DNA of 64,000 nt from Rhynchopus euleeides (taxonomy: Eukaryota > Euglenozoa > Diplonemea > Diplonemida > Diplonemidae). The notes under the pieces were generated by a model, which saw nothing but the letters and a program-made list of their open reading frames with translations, made no database searches and was not told the DNA's origin. How positions within the stretch are numbered: the first letter of the stretch is position 1; the number at the start of each line of letters is the position of its first letter. Below, one piece after another: positions 21,901 to 31,115 of the stretch. A program made the translations under genes and the position numbers. The DNA lies in assembly GCA_963210315.1 (NCBI GenBank), contig OY723259.1:2046001-2110000 (forward strand). Reading direction: 5' to 3'.

Positions 21901-24900
21901 GCAGGAAGCCCTCTCCGATAGTGCCGCTTACCCGGAAGTGCCGCTGCATTGACCCGTACGCTGCCCGCAGGGTGCGCAGGACTCGGCCGTCGAAGCCGAG
22001 CTCCGCAGCTAGACAGAAGGTCAGGTCAATCGGCACCGTGTCGAAGCATTTCTTAAAGTCTAGGGCGACACCGTACAGTGGCTGTCCTGTGAGGTGGGCC
22101 TCTTCGATCCGTGCTGCCAGGTGCCAGATGAGGTCCTCCGCGCCGTGGCCAGGTCTGCATCCGTGCAAGTCCTCAGGCGCAATGCTCTCCAGCCACTTCA
22201 GCGCAGGCTTCACTCGGATTGCTGCCCACACCCTGTACAGCACGGGAGTGATGCTGATGGGGCGCTGCGACAGCGGCTCACCTGAGCTGCCGGGCTTGGG
22301 AATGAGGCAAATCATGGCGTGCATCAGCTGCTCCGGCCATTCGCCCGATCTCTCGACCTCATTGAACACCTCCGCGAACAACTTGAGGAGGTCCCCTGGG
22401 AGTTGCCGCAGCTCGTGCACCCTCCAGCCGTGTAGGCCCGGCGAGGTGGATGTAGACATTTTAGCCAGCGCTGTCCCAACGTCTTCTGCCGTAATGGTCT
22501 TACACTCCATCTCGGCCGGGTCAGGGAGGAAGTCGCTGTACCTCTGTCGGAAGGTGTCCCAGCGAGGCTCAGGCGTCGTCGCATACTTCCGGAAGTAGCC
22601 CCCCCACGCAGTATCGCTCCTCAGCAGTTCATCCGCCTCCTTGGGGCAGGCCGTGAAGGAGCCATCCTCGCGGCGCATGAAGGTGGTAGGGGCGCAGAAG
22701 CGGTCTGCGAGGTACGAGAACACTATCCCCGCCTCCTGCGTCCAGGCCTTCTGCATCCTCGCCTTCCACGTGCGGAGTCTTTCGTCGCGGAGCGCGTCGA
22801 ACATGCCTCGCTGAGATCCCTCCAGGGCGACAAGGGCCATCTCCATCGTCTCGAGGTCCGGCAGTTGTGAGGTGGTGCCCGCCAGCGCCGCCTCCAGCCC
22901 CGGGGGAAGGCCCCCTCCCTTCAGCCGCTTCTTCGCAGCGTCCCAGGCGTGCTCTTCGTTGGGTGTGGGGGGGTATGGCGCAGACTCCAGCAGTCGGTGG
23001 CGGCCCTCCAGGATGAGGGTCCGGAGGTTCCCCAACAGCTTGTCCTTCGCCCGGGTGTTCTTGTCGCCCGCTCCTCGGGCGGAGGCGGGGCGGTGTTTGG
23101 TGGCCACCCTCGACTGCTGCATGTGGTAGCCCTCCGCCCTGCCCGTGTACGCCGCTTCCTGCCTTCCGAGTTGGCCCACGTGGACACGCTTCAGGAAGTT
23201 CTCGCTGCAGGCTGAGGCCCGGCGGAGGAGTTGCGCTCCTGTTGCACCCTTTTTCGTTTTCTCTGCGGTTAGCACATCCAGCAGCACCTCTCTGGCGGCA
23301 GCGCCCCCGAGCGTGGGCTTGCACTTAGGAAAGGGGGCGGGGAGGATGCAGATTTGCTTCGGTCGGCGGAAGGCGGCGAGGTCGAGGTCGACGAAGAGCG
23401 GGCAGTGCGTGGGGATGCCGTATTCGCCCTTTTCTGCCACCTCGACGGAGCGCAAGGCCGGCGCCGCGCAGGGGTTCAGCAGGCAGATGTCCAGTCTGGT
23501 GCCTTCCTTCGATGCCCAGCAGGTGTTCCGAACTTCCTGCTGTTTCAGCTCTGCGTATGAGACCGCCGCATCGGTCCAACCACCCACCCGGCACGCCTGG
23601 GATAGGACGGCACTGGTCTCCGGGTTGGTGTTGAGGTCCCCCAGCAGCAACACGGGCACCTGCCCCAGGCCGGCTGCGAGGTCCAGCGCCTCCTGCAGGA
23701 GGGTCTCCCGCTGCACTCGCACCTCCATCCCAGAGTGACCATAAACGCACAGGATGTGGAGCGCTGTCTTGCCGTTACTGGTTGCGAGCACCACGTGTAC
23801 CAGGCGGGTACTGTCATGCAGCTTCTTTTCCAGCTTGGTCTTCGGTTGCACCACTTGCGCTACCAGGCCCTCTTTTGCCATGACTGCCACTCCTCCGGGT
23901 CGGGTCTGCTCGTAGCCATTGGCCCCCTTGACTTTGGGCATGCCCTTACCCCAGTGCATGGACCAGCCGTGGGCCGCGAAGTAGCTGCTGAGCGTGCCCT
24001 TGCTGGGGTCCGGGACACGCGTTTCTTGCAGGGCCACAACGTCTGCCTTCAGGTCCGCCACATCACACAAGTGGGTTGACAGCGACGTGACGTTGGCTGA
24101 CGCCACCCTGAGTACCCCAGGAGACGCTGGCCGCGGCGCGGGGCGTCGCGACGGCGGCCTGGGAGCAGGGCCGCGTATCGGGGAGATTGTGGTAGCGGCG
24201 GTTGCGGTTGGAGCTACAGGAGGAGGAGTGGGAGTCGCGGTGGGGAGTTTCCATCTGTTTGTCGTGGAGGCTGCTAACTCCCTGGCTAGCGTGAGGGGGA
24301 TGCGCAGCACGTCGTAGTGGAAGGGCCTCCACGTGAGGCATATCACTTTGTCGCCTGACCCGACGCGCCCCAGGTGCAGCCTATCCGTAGTGCCGAGGAC
24401 CCACACCTGGGCCCCCAACACCTCAGCCGCTACCCTGAGTGTAGCCCCGTCCCCGTAGACCCCGCTCTGTGCCTGCGCCGCGATGTAGTCGTCGTAGGAC
24501 GGGGGTGCCCGGGGGTCATCTATATCGGGCGCGTAGGTTGCTCGCCTCTCGGCGTCCTGTCCCAGGGCTTCGACTACAGCTGCTCTGAGAGAGGCCGCCG
24601 TCCATCCCGCACATTGCACCGCGAGGCCGGTGTATTGGCAGTTGCCGTCTTTTGCCACCGCCTCACGCACTGCCAGCAGTCGTTGCGCCATCTCTGCCAG
24701 CCATCGGTCGTCCTGCTCTACTGAGGAGGGGGAGTACTCCTGTCCCCCTCCTCCCCGGAGCCCCCGGGGTTCTCCTGCCCCAGGGGCGTGGCTTCTATGC
24801 ACTCTCGCTCTATCTAAAGGCCCCGCAGAGGTTACTCCTGTCCCTGCGGGTTTTGGTTCTCTATGGGGGGGTTGTGGGGAGGGTTCGCCGGCGGCGAGAG

Positions 24901-25006
24901 GGTGCTGCGCCACGGGCGCTCCCCCTATCCCCTGGTCGGCGCCCCCGCCGGGGGAACCGGAAGCCTTAGGGTGTAGGCCGGGTCCCCCCTTGAGGGGGCG
25001 CCTCAC
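18947..25006 (-). CDS. LINE ORF2 polyprotein: OTU, APE, reverse transcriptase, RNase H, Cys/His tail
   Basis: About 2,019 residues counted from a GTG two codons past the ORF1 stop; the first ATG is codon 106, just before the OTU domain. Domains: OTU-like cysteine protease about 101-236 (DGNC with Cys123, GDGATL, and His230 in FHYDVL); AP-endonuclease 298-545 (QETR Glu328, GDLNTNP 456-462, RLDICL Asp506, THCPLFVD His534); RT about 895-1160 (LDFKKCFDT Asp983, FVDD 1073-1076); a C-x2-C-x9-H-x4-C finger 1411-1429, as in zf-RVT regions; RNase H 1622-1765 (YFDGG Asp1629, AEYEG Glu1672, GDSQ Asp1699, NVDADALS). The tail carries two copies of C-x2-H-x4-C-x2-C-x9-CC-x2-HH (1927-1953 and 1966-1993). 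It makes cDNA by target-primed reverse transcription. All key catalytic residues are present, so it looks functional. Confidence 0.9.
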   Translation of the reverse strand: MRRPLKGGPGLHPKASGSPGGGADQGIGGAPVAQHPLAAGEPSPQPPHREPKPAGTGVTSAGPLDRARVHRSHAPGAGEPRGLRGGGGQEYSPSSVEQDDRWLAEMAQRLLAVREAVAKDGNCQYTGLAVQCAGWTAASLRAAVVEALGQDAERRATYAPDIDDPRAPPSYDDYIAAQAQSGVYGDGATLRVAAEVLGAQVWVLGTTDRLHLGRVGSGDKVICLTWRPFHYDVLRIPLTLARELAASTTNRWKLPTATPTPPPVAPTATAATTISPIRGPAPRPPSRRPAPRPASPGVLRVASANVTSLSTHLCDVADLKADVVALQETRVPDPSKGTLSSYFAAHGWSMHWGKGMPKVKGANGYEQTRPGGVAVMAKEGLVAQVVQPKTKLEKKLHDSTRLVHVVLATSNGKTALHILCVYGHSGMEVRVQRETLLQEALDLAAGLGQVPVLLLGDLNTNPETSAVLSQACRVGGWTDAAVSYAELKQQEVRNTCWASKEGTRLDICLLNPCAAPALRSVEVAEKGEYGIPTHCPLFVDLDLAAFRRPKQICILPAPFPKCKPTLGGAAAREVLLDVLTAEKTKKGATGAQLLRRASACSENFLKRVHVGQLGRQEAAYTGRAEGYHMQQSRVATKHRPASARGAGDKNTRAKDKLLGNLRTLILEGRHRLLESAPYPPTPNEEHAWDAAKKRLKGGGLPPGLEAALAGTTSQLPDLETMEMALVALEGSQRGMFDALRDERLRTWKARMQKAWTQEAGIVFSYLADRFCAPTTFMRREDGSFTACPKEADELLRSDTAWGGYFRKYATTPEPRWDTFRQRYSDFLPDPAEMECKTITAEDVGTALAKMSTSTSPGLHGWRVHELRQLPGDLLKLFAEVFNEVERSGEWPEQLMHAMICLIPKPGSSGEPLSQRPISITPVLYRVWAAIRVKPALKWLESIAPEDLHGCRPGHGAEDLIWHLAARIEEAHLTGQPLYGVALDFKKCFDTVPIDLTFCLAAELGFDGRVLRTLRAAYGSMQRHFRVSGTIGEGFLPTNGIMQGCPISVVLINVLVGVWMRMAEHRQGTRALSFVDDVYAVTPSPGTLQAVVDDSADFSHDTGMVICAEVKSHVFSTSPEPLTPIVYRTRDGTATPLRQRDSFDCLGAMLHARPLEGPEVPKSERVARRKEGAEQNLRRTSALPLPVQWKGQAAAMTAGSRLYYDALVTRWEDADIRRWRGLFVAALWSGPPRRAREAVLDVLHHAHRVDPAVAPRYRQITTWAMQVKKWGRCRVLSETAWDSRVRLTGTGPFALFRAALRWIGWSWSTATTLSYTDEAGRSIVFDPTAATTSGWGIFAHDLRQALRTQVAKALAGRRDDFAGAQHGIDGQATRCVLEGEGAAVTGYQRGLLRSVIAGAVPVRGRTGQGGICRYCNAGTPETVMHLWWECSAWDPIRQNHPITAVDRSTWPPCLALCGVAPAFRHGIPEDRQPLPLSFARRVDIVAQLHRYFIAILSARQEKDGLLDRSARHHRTLHYPWGWCTPNPERACIPVRAPSTVKQTWGKRPPELWVALCDWLRGLKWGPQGGEHTVTLMELAVDFELSTGLTLPEVETRRIRPHTPDPPERGPREARPRIPEDTAPGLTLYFDGGARDNGTPFALAGAGAVLYRDGLKVSEEILPLLNVRSNNIAEYEGVRAGLRLLRRGDPPPEGNVTVRGDSQVVLRHLKGEAVCRDKSLRPLFLSTARLAADLGPRITLTYEHVKRELNVDADALSNAAMDEAERQGETSQEQLRQDFAAFQKSILGKAHSLRQLCEVVRKTSKQPWHCGHTASSTVLTAIGGTVAGGLSRRAQLSPATESVMRSLQAHTAGPGLNQRDTAFHSRGMAWAATFAPQPHYPEGWQQAAQQWTASSRQANARTGRSWERRGAAPRTAPPGARRNAKMLTCALHWKPRCVDCRRRRLSEEDCCRDHHGKNDGLQVTMEFCKTHRMGRCGDCHSSAKSLTHCCGTHHAGYASRPPRSGTELAPHSNPSGASAVT

Positions 25007-25030
25007 CCCCTAGTAGGGGGTGTAGCGCTT
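24985..25030 (-). promoter_or_regulatory. In-frame UAG between LINE ORF1 and ORF2 with flanking hairpins
   Basis: ORF1 ends ...CCC TAC TAG, followed in the same frame by GGG GTG and ORF2, with no other stop. The stop lies inside the perfect palindrome CCCCCTACTAGGGGG. About 11 bases downstream, CCCCCTCAAGGGGG forms another stem. UAG followed by G and by RNA structure is a context known to favour readthrough. Reinitiation at codon 106 of ORF2 is the alternative. Confidence 0.5.
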
Positions 25031-27481
25031 AGCCCCCCTCCACAGTAGGGGTGCCTTGCCGTTCTTGCCCGCGCCCTTTCCCGCCACTCGGGGTGTGTCG
25101 GTGACGTCCTGATCAGCTGCCGCGTCCCCTTGTCCGGCCTCGGCCCCTTTGTTCCCGGGCGCGGGTTGCTGAGGGGGGGGTAGCTGCTCGGACGCCGGGG
25201 GCTGCCCTTCGCCTCCGCATCCAGGGTCAGGCTGCTGCTGCTGCGGTGCGGGCACGGGTGTATCCCCGGGCGCAGGGGCGGCTGCGGGCGCTGCGGAGGT
25301 GGCGGTGGTGGTGTTGTTGTTGCTATCAGACGCGGGGGGTTCGAGGTCAGCGTTGGCTGTGGGGGCAGGTTGGTCAGCCCCTGCCGGTGGTGGCGCGATT
25401 GCCGTTTTGGTCTGGGCCGGCTCCGCTGTTGCCGCCACTGGGGGGGGTGGCGCCGTTGTTGCTGTTGTTGTTGCTGCCGTTGCCGTAGCATGGCGCAGCG
25501 CCTCCCTCACCTGCACATCCTCGCGGATGACCTCTTGCAGGGTCGCCGAGGCCCTCTCCCGTTCCCTGGAGTTGTCCCTGCCCTCGCGGTTGCGGGCCCG
25601 CCGCGGGGAGCGGCACCGGCTCCTGCGCTGCTCACCTGGCCTCCCCCGGGCGGGCTGGGCATGGTAGTGGTGGTGGAGCTCGGCGAGGTGCGCCCTCGTC
25701 TCCTCCGCGACTGCCCGCTGTGATTCAGCGAGCTCGGCGCGCATCCCCTCCAGCTGCCGCCGCCCGTCTGCCACCATTGCCTGCTGGGCGTCATTGCCCA
25801 CGCGCTGCCTGCCCAGCTCCTCCCGGAGCTCGCCCAGCTGCTGCTCGCTCGCAGCCCGCAGGCCGTCCGCAGTCGCCTGCGCTGTCGCCTGCACGTCGGC
25901 GAGGGCGGCTGTCAGGCGCGCGTCCGCCTGGGCTTGGCTGAGGCGCCCCTCCTCGGCGACGGCGGCCAACCGCGACAGCAGCTCCACCCCTTGCTGTTGC
26001 TGCTCACCTAGCGCGGCCGTGATGCGGGCGACCTCCGCCTGTCCCGCGCTGCTCACCCGCTTCTGTTCGTCCTTGAAGGACTTGAACTCCTTGCGGAGGC
26101 CGCTCATGCCCGTCTGCAGGGACTTCGCCTGGAGCTGGGGCAGTGCCTGCTGCGCCTCCCCCACGCTCCCCTGCAGCCCCAGCATCGCTTCCCGGGCCCC
26201 CTGCACCTCCGCGAGCAGGGCGTGGCGGTGCTCCTCGCTCTGGTCGTGGCGGGTGGTGTGCTGCTGCAGCTGCTCCCGCACTGCCCGAAGGCTCGCCTCC
26301 AGCGTCGCCGCCCTCCCGCCGAGGGCCTCACCCCTGCGGCGCTCTTCCCCGAGGCCGCTCTCCGCGTCCTTGCGCAGGCCAACAAGCAGGCCGCGCAGCT
26401 CCCCGTGCACTCGGGCGTGCTCCACGCCCTGCCCCTCCAGCTGCGCCTTCAGCTCGCGCACAGCCTTCGGTGTGCCAGGCTGGGGGGGAGTCGCGGCGGG
26501 ACGCTCCTGGAGGTCGTCCAGCTGGCGCTGCTGGGCTGCCAGGCGCTGCAGGAGCTCATCCTGCCGGGCCTGCTGCTCCCCGAGCTGCTGCTGGAGTCGC
26601 CGTACCTCGGCGCGCTCCCCCTGCGCGGCTGCCTTCTGCTCCCCAAGCTCCTGTTGAAGTCGCCGCACTTCGGCGCGCTCCCCTTGCGTGGCCGCCTGCT
26701 GGTGGCCTTGTTGTGTAGCGAGTTGTTGCTCAAGGCGCTGTCGCTGCTGGTCCTGCTGCCTCTGCTGCTCCTTGAGCAGATCGTGCAGGCGCTGCACCTC
26801 CTGCTGCAGCGCGGGTACGCCGTCCTGCGTGGCGCCGGCGCCAGGGTCGGCTGCGGTGGCGGCGGCGGTGGTTGCGGCGGGGTCGTGGCCGAGGGCCACG
26901 AGGCGGCGGCCCAGACGCTCCAGGTCCTTCTGGAGCCGCTCCACACGCTGGCGGGCCTGCTGCGCGTGCTGCTGCGCGGCCGCCGCGGCGCCACCCCCGC
27001 GTCCGGTCTTCCCCAGGTGCGTCCTGGACTTGGCGGCCCGGCCCGCCTTCGCCGCCGCCTCGCGCTCTTCCCGCACTCTGGCCTGGAGGCCATCGTACCG
27101 CCTCTTGAGGCGGTCCAGCTCCTCTCCCTTCTTCCGCTCCTCCGCCTGCCGCCGCTTCTCCTCCTCCAGCAACGCCGTGTCCGTGAGAGCCACGGCCTTG
27201 CCGTTCACCTGCACCGACCATGTGGGGGGGGTGCCAGAGGGGGGGGGGCTGTCCGCGATGATGACGGCTACGCCGTCCTTCGGCTCCTCGACATGCGCCT
27301 CCCACTGGAGGTGGCGGAGGATGGCGCGGACATGCGCCGCGCGGTACAGGGGGGGGAGGGGCCCGAGGGTGTATTCCCGGGGTTCGTTGAAAACGAGGGG
27401 GGGCAGGGGGGCGGCCTGTTGGCCACCGGCCTGGGGGCCGGTGTTACCGGAGGAGACCCCGTGGAGGTCGGCCTGTGACAT
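25010..27481 (-). CDS. LINE ORF1 coiled-coil protein
   Basis: 823 residues from an ATG. Residues about 30-105 form a small non-coiled region (YTLGPLPPLYRAAHVRAIL, then WSVQVNGKAVALTD). This is followed by a very long Ala/Gln/Glu/Arg-rich coiled coil to about residue 610, including the duplicated segment GERAEVRRLQQ. Then come an SR-like basic patch (RSRCRSPRRARNREGRDNSR) and a Pro/Ala/Gln-rich tail. LINE ORF1 proteins usually trimerise by a coiled coil and bind the element RNA; the basic patch is the likely RNA-binding part, since no CCHC knuckle or clear RRM is seen. The frame ends in the UAG that separates it from ORF2. Confidence 0.8.
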   Translation of the reverse strand: MSQADLHGVSSGNTGPQAGGQQAAPLPPLVFNEPREYTLGPLPPLYRAAHVRAILRHLQWEAHVEEPKDGVAVIIADSPPPSGTPPTWSVQVNGKAVALTDTALLEEEKRRQAEERKKGEELDRLKRRYDGLQARVREEREAAAKAGRAAKSRTHLGKTGRGGGAAAAAQQHAQQARQRVERLQKDLERLGRRLVALGHDPAATTAAATAADPGAGATQDGVPALQQEVQRLHDLLKEQQRQQDQQRQRLEQQLATQQGHQQAATQGERAEVRRLQQELGEQKAAAQGERAEVRRLQQQLGEQQARQDELLQRLAAQQRQLDDLQERPAATPPQPGTPKAVRELKAQLEGQGVEHARVHGELRGLLVGLRKDAESGLGEERRRGEALGGRAATLEASLRAVREQLQQHTTRHDQSEEHRHALLAEVQGAREAMLGLQGSVGEAQQALPQLQAKSLQTGMSGLRKEFKSFKDEQKRVSSAGQAEVARITAALGEQQQQGVELLSRLAAVAEEGRLSQAQADARLTAALADVQATAQATADGLRAASEQQLGELREELGRQRVGNDAQQAMVADGRRQLEGMRAELAESQRAVAEETRAHLAELHHHYHAQPARGRPGEQRRSRCRSPRRARNREGRDNSRERERASATLQEVIREDVQVREALRHATATAATTTATTAPPPPVAATAEPAQTKTAIAPPPAGADQPAPTANADLEPPASDSNNNTTTATSAAPAAAPAPGDTPVPAPQQQQPDPGCGGEGQPPASEQLPPPQQPAPGNKGAEAGQGDAAADQDVTDTPRVAGKGAGKNGKAPLLWRGAKRYTPY

Positions 27482-28674
27482 CCTGCCCGTGTATCCCTCT
27501 CTCCTCCTGTGCGTGTGTGTGGGGGGGTGGAGGGGTGGGTCTGCCTTGAACCCTGTGCCAAAACAGCAAGAGGCATACGAGGGAGGGAGGGGTGTTGTGT
27601 ATCACGTATTGCGGCATTCGCTGGCCCAACCCCAGGATTTGATGATGCATTTTTTTCCCGCGGTGCCGGTTGGCCCATGCCTTGGTGTCAGGCTGCTGCA
27701 GCACGCAGCCTTCTATTTACGGCCGGGGTATCCCGGGACTCGGCCAGGGGCCAAACCGTGTCTATTGTTTGCCTCCTCTCATAGTCTTACTCCAATCCAC
27801 CCCATCCCGCTCCTGCCAGAATCTATCGGCACCACCGAATGAACATTGTTTGTTGTGTCGTTGGCCTAGCTCTCTTGCTTGTGAGCATCGCCTACTTTAC
27901 AGACTCTTCTTGCTGGCTCGTGTATTTGCGAAATCAGCATGCTGTCATGAACGAATGACTTGTCATACCATTGCACACCCATTCGCGCTCGGTGTGAACT
28001 ACCTTACGGCGCACCACCTTACCGACCGAAAGTTTCCGCAAAAAAAAATCAAAACCTGGAAGAAAAAAAAACGAAACGTCCGGGGAGTCTTCGCACCCAG
28101 CTCGCTTTCGGCAACACTCGGCGATTTTCACCTCTATGATGAGACCGTCTCGGAGGGGAGGAGATGCGCCAAAAACACACCGTCTTCGACACTGCAGCGA
28201 AGAGCCCCACAGTCTCCGTGGGTTTGAGGGCAAGCCGGTGCCGATCCCACTTGTGATACCGAACGCCCCTCGACCTCTACGGGGTGTCTGTTCCGGCACA
28301 GCCATCCCCCCCCCCCTTCTCCCAACCCCGGAGCGAATAGAGACGGGGTTCGTCGTAAACAAAAAAAGCACGCAACTCCAAGAATCAATCAAACACGTCT
28401 GTTCCCCCCTCTCCCATACACACACACACGCCCCGCGCGCGCGTGTGCGTCGGAGTGGGGGGGGGGGGGGGTAACGGTGTTTTTGCTTGTCAGTACCCTT
28501 ACTCTGTAGCAGGATTCTCCCTCACAACTCAACTTAGCTGTGCTCCGCACCCAGACCTACCTCTCTCGCCTTCACAGAGTGTGTGTGAGTGTGAGTAGAA
28601 GTGTGCGTGTGTGTGGTGACCAACTTTTAGGGTGGTGTCTGCCCTGCACGGGCCGTAGCACCTCCCCCCCAGTA

Positions 28675-28711
<37 letters not shown>

Positions 28712-29756
28712 CCGTGGAAGCTTTCTTGCCAACGCAATGAACCAAAACCAGACAAGGGGGAGGGAGGGAGTGAGAGAGGGGTTTTGACAGCGGGGAAAAA
28801 TATACTTCAGAAACTTTGTTTCTGGAGGGTCTTCTGCTGCTCATTGTTCTTCGTCAGCCCCTCGTCAGATTTTTTTTATACCATCCAAAACACAGCGCAG
28901 CATTGTGTATAGGAGGAAATACGATACTAGAAAGGACTGGCGTCATCACCTCTGTCATGTTTCCCTTTTTTCGTGCTCCACCACACCTTCTGTACTTCAG
29001 ACAACACAAACACACAATAGCCGGTCGTGAGATTTGTGCAGAGGAGTGGTGGAAGCGGTCAACAAAACATTTTTCTTCGTTCCATTTTTGTGTTTCCATA
29101 GCGCCAAGTAAGATATCGACAGAAGGACGTCTAATACGCGTATTTTCACCCAATTCAACAGAAGAGATGCACCAAAAAATGCACTGACGACCACTCCGCA
29201 GCGAAGACTCACTCTCCCCGGTATTGCAATGCCGGCGCCCTCCCCCCACCCCCCCAAATAACCTAAGGCGATGCCAGCCGTGGGGCGGCCACAGCAACGC
29301 CCGCAGAGTCTGCCGGGTACTCCTTCGGGTGGGCTGGAGAGCTGACCCTGTCGAGGCAGCGGGGGTGGTGTCGATTGGTGGGATGTGAGTGGCCTGTTCC
29401 TCTCAGTGCAGCAGTAGTGTGCAGGAATGATGAGCGAGAGCTGTACCCACCGCCCACTCTACCCATCAAACACCCCCCAACTTTTGGACAGTTCCCCCAC
29501 CCCCTCTCCCCTGTGACGCCCTGGTTTTTCGTGTGTGCGTTTCACAACCTCCCCTCCCCCCATTCCTTCGTGTTTAATGACATGTGTCGATAGCGTCCTA
29601 TTTTTTTTACCCACGCTCACACTCCCTCTCTCTCCCCCAATATAACCAAATTGGGCACCGCATTCGGTTCAGTTTTTCACCCTCTGGCACAGAGTGGGAG
29701 GATCCCACCGCGCACCTCTGCCCACCCCCACCCCCACCCCCTCCCGCATCATCACC
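27482..29756. other. LINE 5' side and intergenic region
   Basis: No supported gene. Contains A-rich patches at 28040-28070, a G run near 28457, a (GT)n tract at 28677-28708 and T runs. The last 130 bases before 29757 are pyrimidine-rich and end in CACAG at 29688-29692, a candidate splice acceptor for the following gene. Confidence 0.5.
28677..28708. repeat. (GT)n microsatellite
   Basis: About 15 uninterrupted TG units, followed by GCGCC. Confidence 0.95.
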
Positions 29757-30800
29757 ATGAAGTGGGGCGTGCTGGCCACAGGGTCTATCGCGAATGACTT
29801 TAGCCGTGCTGCGAAGGTTGCTGGCGCACACCTATATGCTGTGGCATCACGCCGCCAGGCATCGGCTGACGCATTCAAGGACCGCCTCGGCTTCGACAAG
29901 GCGTACGGATCATACTCCGAGTTGTTCTCCGACACGGAGGTGGATGTTGTGTACATCGCCACCCCGCACAGCGATCACTACGCATACATCCTCCAGGCGC
30001 TTGATGCTGGGAAGCACGTCGTCTGCGAAAAGCCCCTATGCTGGTCCCTCACACAGGCAGAGGCTGCGGTCCGCAAGGCCCGTGCGTGCAAGCTGTTTCT
30101 GATGGAGGCAATGTGGACCCGATTCTTCCCCCTCACCCGCCGCGCAACCGAGGCAGTGGCATCCGGGGAGATCGGGGAGATTGTCAGCATCACCGCCAGG
30201 TCGGGTTTCGCTGCGCCAAACCCGCCGCAGCGCCTGACAGACAAGGCGCTTGCAGGGGGTATCACACTGGACGTGGGGGTCTACCCGATATCCTGGGTGG
30301 TGATGCTGCTGGGAAGGCCCTCCGCTGTGTCTGCCACGGGCAGGCTGAGCGACACGGGGGTGGATACGTTTGTCTCTGCGCAGCTGCGCTATGACAGCGG
30401 CGCCGTGGCGACCATCGAGGCGTCGATGCTCTGCTGCCTGTCGAACGACGCTGTGGTGTGCGGCACAAAGGGTCAGGTTGCTGTGCACCGCCCCTTCCAT
30501 GCCCCGGAGGCGATCACGGTGACACGGCAGGAAGACCCCGCAGACGGGCTCCTGCTGCAGGCTCCGTCAGTCACCACACGGCTGCCCCACGACCCCCCTC
30601 TGCCCAGCGCCCCGGGGTACAACTTCATCGGGTCGCAGGGGATGGTGCATGAGGTGCGTGCAGTGGAGCAGGCCATCGCAGGCGGGCTGACGGAACACCC
30701 GCACATGCCGCTCGACGACACCCTCTCCGTGGCCTGGGTGATGGACGAGATCCTCAGGCAGGTGGGTGTGCAGTATCCCCCCGAATCCGTTGCTGTCTGA
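29757..30800 (+). CDS. Gfo/Idh/MocA oxidoreductase, dihydrodiol dehydrogenase-like
   Basis: 347 residues from an ATG in good context (CATCACCATGA). The N-terminal Rossmann fold begins WGVLATGSIAND (residues 3-14), with VYIATP at 66-70 and the family EKP at 91-93. EAMWTRFFP (117-125) and GGITLDVGVYPISW (167-180) are hallmarks of the dimeric dihydrodiol dehydrogenase / D-xylose 1-dehydrogenase group, in which the Tyr of VGVYP is the catalytic base. It should oxidise trans-dihydrodiols or sugars with NADP+ in the cytosol. Length is normal and there is no intron. A candidate acceptor AG lies 64 bases upstream (29691-29692). The last 190 coding bases and the 3' flank are duplicated at 34.3 kb. Confidence 0.85.
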   Translation: MKWGVLATGSIANDFSRAAKVAGAHLYAVASRRQASADAFKDRLGFDKAYGSYSELFSDTEVDVVYIATPHSDHYAYILQALDAGKHVVCEKPLCWSLTQAEAAVRKARACKLFLMEAMWTRFFPLTRRATEAVASGEIGEIVSITARSGFAAPNPPQRLTDKALAGGITLDVGVYPISWVVMLLGRPSAVSATGRLSDTGVDTFVSAQLRYDSGAVATIEASMLCCLSNDAVVCGTKGQVAVHRPFHAPEAITVTRQEDPADGLLLQAPSVTTRLPHDPPLPSAPGYNFIGSQGMVHEVRAVEQAIAGGLTEHPHMPLDDTLSVAWVMDEILRQVGVQYPPESVAV

Positions 30801-30867
30801 GGGGTGCATGAGAGGTGCGTGGGGTGGGGCGCCTTGTGTGGGCCGGGCGGGCTTCGATGTGGCACAC

Positions 30868-31115
30868 CCGCTGCCACAGTGCCCACCGGCGCTTCCAAAA
30901 AAAATCGTTCAGAACTGTTCAACAAATAGTGTGGTGGCAGTGGTGACCACACCAAAGGCGGGGTGCTGGGTGTGCTCGACACTCTTGCGAAGAGACACAA
31001 AACCACACCGCTGCCACTCCCACTGGCGCTTTCAAAAAATAGGTTTCGTGTGTGTGGTGTCAGTGGTGATCCACCGAGAGCAGGGTGCTCGCTGTGCTCT
31101 ACGCTCCTGCAAAGA
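30868..31115. repeat. Diverged tandem duplication (about 120 bp) in the 3' flank
   Basis: Two copies (about 30868-30995 and 31000-31115) share CACACCGCTGCCAC, CC-GGCGCTT-CAAAAAA, GTGGTG-CAGTGGTGA-CCAC, GGGTGCT-GTGTGCTC and GCGAAGAGA-like blocks. A third copy is at 34555-34675. It may contain 3'-end or next-gene processing signals. Confidence 0.7.

Larger units (their letters stand above)
18947..27481 (-). mobile_element. LINE with OTU, APE, RT and RNase H domains, both ORFs open
   Basis: An 8.5 kb coding span on the strand opposite to all host genes: ORF1 (27481-25010) then ORF2 (25006-18947). No frame break is visible in either, so this copy is probably recent. Endonuclease type is APE; RNase H lies downstream of RT. 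OTU-like proteases are known from some algal and protist non-LTR elements (for example the Dualen/RandI group), but I do not see the second, restriction-like endonuclease of that group, so the clade is not assigned. UTR limits are unknown. Confidence 0.9.

Noticed and set aside
26222-27842. Two long + strand frames opposite LINE ORF1
   Set aside because: Low-complexity Leu/Arg/Ser/Cys translations of a GC-rich coiled-coil gene; the - strand frame has sensible ORF1 structure and joins ORF2.
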